Source of the DNA: Thermoplasmatales archaeon SW_10_69_26
GTDB lineage: Archaea; Thermoplasmatota; SW-10-69-26
Assembly: GCA_003009755.1 (NCBI GenBank)
Contig: PXUB01000031.1
Location: forward strand, 28,969 to 37,984
Direction: 5' to 3'
Length of the DNA stretch: 9,016 bases
In this document: positions 4,804 through 9,016 of the stretch, piece after piece
How positions within the stretch are numbered: position 1 is the stretch's first letter
How the letters are laid out: every line of letters begins with the position of its first letter
The notes under the pieces: generated by a model
The model's database searches: none
Seen by the model: the letters and a program-made list of their open reading frames with translations, nothing else
What the model was told of the DNA's origin: nothing
Position numbers and translations under genes: made by a program

Positions 4804-5376
4804 CTACCCGCGGGAGACGAGTCCGCCGGCGACGGCGAGCCCGAGCAGACCGCCAAGGAGCCCGGGCGTGGGGACTTGGTCGCTACGGGCTCCCGACGGT
4901 TCCGGGTACTCCTCGCTGGGCCGCACGGACTTGACCACGTGCTCGCCACGCTGTTCGTGATCGTCCAGCGGACAGTAAATGTACAGCTGCTCGATGCCTT
5001 CCGGCAGCTGGATGATCTCGTCGTCGGCCTGACCCGGCTCGACCGGGGGAACCTGCCCCAGGACCTCGGTGGCTGTCGATCCGTTGCCGGCCTCGACGCG
5101 ATCGGCATCGACAACGACGAGACCGTGCTCCTCGCTGGCGTTATTCTGAAGCACGATCCCCGCGGAGTGACCGGCGTAAATCGGTCGCTCGGGATCCTCG
5201 AGCATGCAGTCAGCCTCCCCGGAGGGGCAGTTCGCGCTCTCGCCCTCAACCAGGATGTAGCCCGTCGGCAGCTCGCTCCCCACTGCCGACGGCGTGACAC
5301 ACAGCAGGATGAGGGCTAGCGGAACGGCGAGGAAGGGGACTGCGTGTTTCGACTCGATAGCGTCGTCTGAAGACAT
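4804..5376 (-). CDS. Secreted cupredoxin-like protein with C-terminal sorting-type tail
   Basis: A 190-residue exported protein. A signal peptide or anchor spans residues 13-33 (FLAVPLALILLCV...AVGS). The core resembles a blue-copper fold: IYAGHSAGIVLQNNASEEHG places a candidate first ligand at His84, and YIYCPLDDHEQRGE gives Cys135-x4-His140-x4-Glu145. The common pattern is C-x4-H-x4-M, so Glu replaces the axial Met. Cys50 and Cys57 could form a disulfide. The C-terminus (VPTPGLLGG...VAGGLVSRG) has the PG motif, hydrophobic stretch and terminal Arg of PGF-CTERM-like archaeosortase signals, though it is not a textbook match. ATG 5376 is the first usable start; a TATA-like element near 5470 implies a leader of about 65-70 nt. 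It is divergent from the membrane-protein gene at 5776. Likely role: cell-surface electron transfer or metal binding. Copper binding is inferred. Confidence 0.78.
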   Translation of the reverse strand: MSSDDAIESKHAVPFLAVPLALILLCVTPSAVGSELPTGYILVEGESANCPSGEADCMLEDPERPIYAGHSAGIVLQNNASEEHGLVVVDADRVEAGNGSTATEVLGQVPPVEPGQADDEIIQLPEGIEQLYIYCPLDDHEQRGEHVVKSVRPSEEYPEPSGARSDQVPTPGLLGGLLGLAVAGGLVSRG

Positions 5377-5470
5377 GGGCGATCCTTCGTCTGCGGAGCG
5401 GTTCCGGGTCGTCTCGGGGTGCGTGGCTGCGGCCAGGACAGCCAGGAACAGGGACCGATGCCGATCGGGA

Positions 5471-5494
5471 TTAAAGGGCTGCTCTGCCCCTTAA
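5471..5494. promoter_or_regulatory. Imperfect dyad with TTTAA elements upstream of cupredoxin gene
   Basis: TTAAAGGGC (5471-5479), spacer TGCTCT, GCCCCTTAA (5486-5494): 9-bp arms with one mismatch. Each end carries a TTTAA or TTAAG element resembling an archaeal TATA box in outward directions. It lies about 95 nt before ATG 5376 on the minus strand. It is a candidate operator or promoter core for the cupredoxin gene. Confidence 0.4.
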
Positions 5495-5742
5495 GTAGCG
5501 GGAATCCGTTCGATGTTCCCCTGACCCTGCCTCGATCGCCGGGAACACGACCGGAACGTACGTGGTCCAACCATGAGCGGCGGGTAGTTGCCTGAACCGC
5601 GCGCGTCTGGCCGGTGGGGCGAGGGACCGAAGGGCAACGATAGCTATGCCCCCCTCGGTAGCCCTCAAGCCGGAAACCCCCCGGGACGCTCGACGCTTCG
5701 TTGGCGGCCCGGTCCCGTTCTCTCGATGCGACAGACCCGCGT
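5495..5742. other. Divergent intergenic region, no gene seen
   Basis: This lies between the cupredoxin dyad and the promoter of the membrane-protein gene. Open frames exist on the minus strand but give Arg/Gly/Pro-rich shadow sequence. It contains one arm (5563-5576) of a 14-bp inverted repeat and little else I can identify. Confidence 0.45.
5563..5576. repeat. 14-bp inverted repeat, left arm
   Basis: TGGTCCAACCATGA is the exact reverse complement of 5872-5885. The arms enclose 295 bp that contain the promoter and first 32 codons of the membrane-protein gene. Confidence 0.6.
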
Positions 5743-5751
5743 CGTTTATCC
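5743..5751 (+). promoter_or_regulatory. TATA-like box for the membrane-protein gene
   Basis: CGTTTATCC, centred about 29 nt before ATG 5776, again giving a leaderless transcript and fixing that start over in-frame GTG/ATG codons upstream. Confidence 0.55.
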
Positions 5752-5775
5752 TCCCCTCTTTGCTTTGCGCAGCCG

Positions 5776-6375
5776 ATGCGAAGTCGGACCCGAACGATCG
5801 CTGCAGGCCTGACGGGCCTCGGGTCGTTGCTGGCGCTCCCCGCCACGCTCGTCCTTGCCGGCCTCGAACCGTCATGGTTGGACCATGAGCCCTTCCCTGT
5901 CGCCGTTGCGATCGGCGTCACGATGATGGGGACCGGGGCTGGCATACTGCGCTGGATGGCGGGGGCGAAGGTCTGGGCCTGCACTTTGTCGATCCCGGTC
6001 ATCGCGGCGATCGCTGCCGGGGTCATCGGCGTGACCGCGGAAGGCCTGGCGGCCCTCCCCGCGTTCTTCCTCTCGCATCTGGCCATCTTCCTCGGGGTTC
6101 CCATGGCGGGCTGGGCGCTCGCCCCGGAGTTCGACGATGCAAGTTCACCCGTTCCCAGTATCAGCCGGCTCTTGATCAACAGCGCAATCGCGTTCCCACT
6201 CGCGGCGGCGATCAGCACGGTCACGATCGGCGAGGGCGCCCCCCGCTCCCCAGAGGCCTTGATCTTCGAATGGGGACAACGCGGCGTGATGGTCGGCCAA
6301 CTCGTCGCGATCGGTCTCGCGTCGGCCCTGGTCGTTCTCGAGATCCGGGAGGACGAAACCCCCGCAGACGGGTAG
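5776..6375 (+). CDS. Six-helix integral membrane protein of unknown function
   Basis: ATG 5776 is chosen because a TATA-like box lies 29 nt upstream. The 199 residues contain about six hydrophobic helices: 7-29, 41-61, 66-88, 91-115, 130-151 and 168-190. The N-terminus is basic (MRSRTRT), which orients it to the cytoplasm, and the C-terminus is short and acidic (REDETPADG). The helices are rich in Ala, Gly and Val, with few charges inside. I see no transporter signature or known motif, so no function is given. It is divergent from the cupredoxin gene across about 400 bp. Codons 33-37 (SWLDH) coincide with the right arm of the 14-bp inverted repeat. A pseudogene relic follows it. Confidence 0.75.
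   Translation: MRSRTRTIAAGLTGLGSLLALPATLVLAGLEPSWLDHEPFPVAVAIGVTMMGTGAGILRWMAGAKVWACTLSIPVIAAIAAGVIGVTAEGLAALPAFFLSHLAIFLGVPMAGWALAPEFDDASSPVPSISRLLINSAIAFPLAAAISTVTIGEGAPRSPEALIFEWGQRGVMVGQLVAIGLASALVVLEIREDETPADG
5872..5885. repeat. 14-bp inverted repeat, right arm
   Basis: TCATGGTTGGACCA inside the membrane-protein gene is the reverse complement of 5563-5576. It also lies within a local dyad, TCATGGT-tgg-ACCATGA (5872-5888). Confidence 0.6.
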
Positions 6376-6440
6376 GCCCACAGATCTATCTCGCGGGGAG
6401 GAGCTTCCCCTCATCAGTTACCGCCACACCGATCACCTGG

Positions 6441-6636
6441 GCCACCGACGGCCTACGTCGACTCGGTCCGGAGGCCGATCCCGGGCGTCTCGTCCGGGCC
6501 ACCGACACGCAGCGTGCGATCTAGACGCTGCGCGGCGACGCACGGCTGGTGCGTGACGTGTACCTGCCCGATCGCGACTTCATCTACGTGCAGTCGAACG
6601 CAAGAGGACGAGCCCCCTGAACTCGGGGGAGCATAA
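6441..6636 (+). pseudogene. Relic copy B of the small ORF (stop codon and frameshift)
   Basis: It reads ATDGLRRLGPEADPGRLVRA, TDTQRAI, stop, TLRGDARLVRDV, YLPDRDFIYVQSNA, then changes frame to QEDEPPELGGA and TAA (6634-6636). It aligns along its length with copy A (4361-4564). The internal TAG at 6522-6524 stands where copy A has CAG (Gln), a single C-to-T change. A second lesion near 6594-6600 shifts the frame just before the conserved EDEP. The DNA is also alike (GACGGC, CGTCGACT, CGTC blocks). It is dead in its present form. Two decayed copies 2 kb apart show that the family moved or duplicated in this region. Function unknown. Confidence 0.6.
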
Positions 6637-6733
6637 GCGCATCGGAGAGCTTGTCGCGGCCTCAGGCTCTGTCCCCGAATGGGTCCGTCTGACGCCGACC
6701 ACGCGCTCCTATCTGCCGGCCATGGGTTCCGGT

Positions 6734-6894
6734 TCCCCCATCAAGCCAACCGGGAGAGGCGGGTTAACCGAGACCGAGAAGGGCGCTCGGTGCCCCCGAT
6801 CACCAGCTCGACCGTCCGGTCACAGACGACAAGGGTCCTTTTCGCCCTCTGCACCCCGATGCTACTCCCGTCAGATCCCGTGACCTGACGGGAC
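6734..6894. repeat. 161-bp direct repeat, copy 1
   Basis: Matches 8856-9016 at a constant offset of 2122 with no gaps and five mismatches (6759, 6766, 6774, 6779, 6795), about 97% identity; the last 99 bp are identical. Upstream similarity stops abruptly at 6734. The repeat ends in a perfect 9-bp hairpin. The two copies flank the beta-propeller gene. Confidence 0.92.
6866..6893. terminator. Hairpin at the end of repeat copy 1
   Basis: TCCCGTCAG (6866-6874), 10-nt loop, CTGACGGGA (6885-6893): perfect 9-bp stem. It lies beyond the 3' end of the minus-strand propeller gene and could end that transcript, or be a terminal structure of the repeat. Confidence 0.45.
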
Positions 6895-7001
6895 GAAGGC
6901 AGCCTCTATTCAGAGCCAACGGTCAGCACCCTCCATTGGGCATTGACAGCCCAACGTTCGGGCGATCTCATGAGCATCAACAGGCCAGGGACTGAGAAGT
7001 T

Positions 7002-8537
7002 TCAGCCCTCAACTGGCGTCCCGTCGACCGGTGTCGGCGGCAGCTCGTACGCGAACGTGGACGCGCTCGGGTACAGCGGCAACGACGTCGCCGTTTCCGT
7101 ATCGAACGCCCTCCCCGACAGGAACAGACGCTCACCCGCCGGACCGACCGTGACTCCAGCGTTCGGCGGAGACAGGCACTGCCCCAGATCCTCTCCGGCG
7201 TACCGGGCACGCCACTCCTCCTCGCCAGTCCCAGCATCGCGAGCTGTCGTCACCACGTCGTAGTCGACGCTTCCCGCCAGCCACTGACATGTGGCCGTGT
7301 ACACAGTCTTCCCATCGGGCGCGACCTCCAACGCCGGATCACCAGTCTCCTCGTGGTAGGTACCGTATGTCTCCTGCCACGCCGTGGTGCCGTTGTCGAC
7401 GTCGAGGGCCACGTTGTACACGCGCTCGTCGACGGTGTGATCGTTCGTACCCGTCGCGTACACGAACTCGCTATCCGGACCGATCTCCACATCGCGGGTG
7501 ACCGTATCCCTCGACCGTAACTGGGGTTCGAGACCCGGCTCCAGCAGACGAAGCCATCGCTGCTCTCCCGTCTCCGTGTCGAGGGCCTCGACACGACCGT
7601 GCTCGTCGGTCACCCGAAAGGCATTCACGTCGCCTCCTGCCAGAACGAGCGTCTTCCCATCGGGAGACACCGCCATGCTGGTCAGAAACGATCCCTCAGC
7701 GCTGCTCGACCGGTGCTCCCATTGGAGCTCCCCCGTGGTGAGGTTGAAGCTGCTGGCAGCCGTCCGCCATGCCGCCGCCGACGCTAGGAAGGCCCGGTCC
7801 GTGTCTTCGCTGATCGCCAGGTGGTCGGTTCGGACGAAGCCGCCTGGGGCGTGTTGGGTGGTGGTGAACCACAACCGCTCGCCCGTGGAGGCGTCGAGCT
7901 TGGCCACCCACGCGTACCATCCTTCCTCGTTGGCGACGGTTCCGCCCACCAACACGAACTGGCCATCGGATGTGACCTCGACCGTGCGAGCGTAGGAGGC
8001 ATGTTCATCGGTCGGCGTCACGCTCCAGACCGTGTGGCCCGTCTCCGCGTCCCGGGCTTGGAACGTGGCCTTGTCCGTGTCGGCCTCCGTTTTGACGGAG
8101 GTGGCCGTGTAGATGCGGTCGCCGGCCGGGTGGACGGCCAGATCGTTGACGCGGTGGTTCGTGGCGTTCGGTTCCTCGAGATCGTAGCCCGTCCGCCAAC
8201 GCTCGGACCCGTCCCCCGCATCAAGGCTGAGGAGGAACATCTCGGCCCCGTCCGGATATCGGCCCTCGAGATCGGCACCGGAGTGCCCACCCACGAACAG
8301 CGTCTCCCCCTCGGGCCCGGCCTCGGTGACCTCCACGATCTCGTAGGCATTCGTTCCGTACCGGTGGTTCCAGGTCTCACACCCGTCGACCGGGTTGTAC
8401 CCCTCGAAGTCACACCCTCGGGAGCCCGGGTCGATGGCCCCACCGATGCCGGTCGGGGACAGTAATAGGGTGATCGCCAGGAGTATGATCGCCGCGCGTT
8501 GCTGGCGCCTCCCCGTCACGGTTCGACGTTGGCCCAT
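7002..8537 (-). CDS. Secreted PQQ-like beta-propeller protein
   Basis: 511 residues from ATG 8537. A basic N-terminus and hydrophobic segment (about 15-34, AAIILLAITLLLS) form a signal peptide. Seven blade motifs of the form D-x2-x-G-x3-W follow, with tryptophans at 114, 171, 223, 273, 328, 387 and 442, for example DAETGHTVW, DASTGERLW, NLTTGELQW, DTETGEQRW and DAGTGEEEW. A degenerate eighth sits near 479 (FDTETATS). A blade length of about 45-60 residues is usual for PQQ/WD-like propellers. Cys42/Cys53 and Cys417/Cys454 could form disulfides. The end is Pro-rich (LPPTPVDGTPVEG), with no membrane anchor or sorting tail. No TATA box is clear at the expected distance; an A-rich stretch lies 12-19 nt upstream. 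It lies between the 161-bp repeats. Probable extracellular scaffold or binding protein; there is no evidence for PQQ binding or an enzyme site. Confidence 0.85.
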   Translation of the reverse strand: MGQRRTVTGRRQQRAAIILLAITLLLSPTGIGGAIDPGSRGCDFEGYNPVDGCETWNHRYGTNAYEIVEVTEAGPEGETLFVGGHSGADLEGRYPDGAEMFLLSLDAGDGSERWRTGYDLEEPNATNHRVNDLAVHPAGDRIYTATSVKTEADTDKATFQARDAETGHTVWSVTPTDEHASYARTVEVTSDGQFVLVGGTVANEEGWYAWVAKLDASTGERLWFTTTQHAPGGFVRTDHLAISEDTDRAFLASAAAWRTAASSFNLTTGELQWEHRSSSAEGSFLTSMAVSPDGKTLVLAGGDVNAFRVTDEHGRVEALDTETGEQRWLRLLEPGLEPQLRSRDTVTRDVEIGPDSEFVYATGTNDHTVDERVYNVALDVDNGTTAWQETYGTYHEETGDPALEVAPDGKTVYTATCQWLAGSVDYDVVTTARDAGTGEEEWRARYAGEDLGQCLSPPNAGVTVGPAGERLFLSGRAFDTETATSLPLYPSASTFAYELPPTPVDGTPVEG

Positions 8538-8640
8538 ACCCTCATACGTTTTTCGACCAGTCAGCCGTGTGACGTGGGGGCCTGAGGGGCGAGAAGTTTC
8601 AACAGTCAGAGACGGCTTTCAGGGCGGAGCAGTCCGTCTA

Positions 8641-8835
8641 TCATTTCTGGGAGCCGGGTTTGAAGATCCTGAGACGCTCGCGCTCGTCAGTCACCCGGCA
8701 CCGGCACACGGTCGGCGCCCTGTCCTTGCGCGGATCGCGAGCTCGGACGAGCAGCCCCTCGCCGTCGTCGGTATGGACTCGCCACTCTCCGTTAGGTGCT
8801 GAACGGGGCCTTTCAATCGGGCTTCGTGCAGCCAA
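8641..8835 (-). CDS. Small charged Cys-containing ORF, uncertain
   Basis: Starts at TTG 8835 and encodes 64 residues. The stretch GEWRVHTDDGEGLLVRARD, then APTVCRCRVTDERERLRIFK has mixed charge and plausible beta-rich patterning, with a CRC pair, and looks more like protein than its neighbours. There is no ATG, Shine-Dalgarno or clear TATA box. It would be transcribed in the same direction as the propeller gene, about 100 bp upstream of it. It may be a small DNA- or metal-binding protein, a fragment, or chance. No family is recognised. Confidence 0.33.
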   Translation of the reverse strand: MAARSPIERPRSAPNGEWRVHTDDGEGLLVRARDPRKDRAPTVCRCRVTDERERLRIFKPGSQK

Positions 8836-8855
8836 CGGACCGTGACCCGTCCATC

Positions 8856-9016
8856 TCCCCCATCAAGCCAACCGGGAGAGACGGGTTCACCGAGAACGAG
8901 GAGGGCGCTCGGTGCCGCCGATCACCAGCTCGACCGTCCGGTCACAGACGACAAGGGTCCTTTTCGCCCTCTGCACCCCGATGCTACTCCCGTCAGATCC
9001 CGTGACCTGACGGGAC
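8856..9016. repeat. 161-bp direct repeat, copy 2 (runs to window end)
   Basis: Partner of 6734-6894, ungapped with five mismatches. The match reaches the last base of the window, so the true end may lie beyond it. No open frame is conserved between the copies. Confidence 0.92.
8988..9015. terminator. Hairpin at the end of repeat copy 2
   Basis: Same 9-bp stem (TCCCGTCAG / CTGACGGGA) and 10-nt loop as at 6866-6893, fully conserved between copies. Confidence 0.45.

Larger units (their letters stand above)
6637..7001. other. Gene-poor region containing repeat copy 1
   Basis: No supported gene. A frame through 6602-6883 looks partly coding in its first half (ELVAASGSVPEWVRLTPTTR), but it continues into the 161-bp repeat, where all five differences from copy 2 change amino acids. 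The repeat is therefore not conserved as protein in that frame. Confidence 0.5.

Noticed and set aside
5316-6224. A 302-codon minus-strand frame across the divergent region and membrane-protein gene
   Set aside because: It is antisense to a gene with a promoter and six clear helices; its composition (Arg, Ser, Pro) is that of a shadow frame.
6602-6883. Plus-strand frame with coding-like peptide (ELVAASGSVPEWVRLTPTTR) continuing into the repeat
   Set aside because: It has no upstream start, and all five differences between the repeat copies change residues in this frame, so it does not behave as a maintained protein.
6994-8600. GAGAAGTTTCA at 6994-7004 and 8590-8600 flanking the propeller gene
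   Set aside because: An 11-bp match at this distance is not far from chance expectation, and flanking bases do not extend it.
1-9016. CRISPR array
   Set aside because: No set of short, regularly spaced direct repeats is present; the only long repeats are the two 161-bp copies.

Overview
The window is GC-rich archaeal DNA, most likely from a euryarchaeote; haloarchaea-like or high-GC Thermoplasmatota are both possible and I cannot decide between them. The evidence is an archaeal replication protein A gene beside the gene for its partner RPAP, a tRNA-Lys without an encoded CCA, and TATA-like boxes 26-30 nt upstream of start codons, which implies leaderless mRNAs. The conserved proteins are rich in Asp and Glu. 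One secreted protein ends in a tail resembling archaeosortase sorting signals.

Layout. (1) 1-2057, core genome: the 3' part of rpa, a 287-bp insert bounded by a 16-bp direct repeat, then the RPAP gene. The insert is full of hairpins and places the RPAP Shine-Dalgarno inside one. (2) 2080-2460: a leaderless 29-codon membrane microprotein, tRNA-Lys(CTT), and a terminator-like region. (3) 2460-4752, accessory, immediately 3' of the tRNA: a small ORF, an HTH-HNH nuclease gene, a convergent TIR-domain gene that appears frameshifted near its 3' end, a 5'-truncated ORF relic, and a small XhlA/holin-like coiled-coil plus membrane protein overlapping that relic by GTGA. (4) 4804-6375, envelope genes: a secreted cupredoxin-like protein with Glu at the usual axial Met position, and a divergent six-helix membrane protein. 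(5) 6376-9016, mosaic: a second, pseudogenised copy of the relic ORF, then a secreted beta-propeller gene lying between two 161-bp direct repeats that are 97% identical.

How the genes relate. RPA and RPAP act together on single-stranded DNA, and the insert suggests their translation is now coupled differently from the ancestral overlapping arrangement. The TIR and HNH genes, the holin-like gene, the duplicated relics and the repeats mark a decaying mobile or proviral region next to a tRNA gene, a common integration target. No integrase and no duplicated tRNA end are visible here, so element boundaries are not established. The secreted cupredoxin and propeller proteins may be cell-surface redox or scaffold components, but nothing links them directly.
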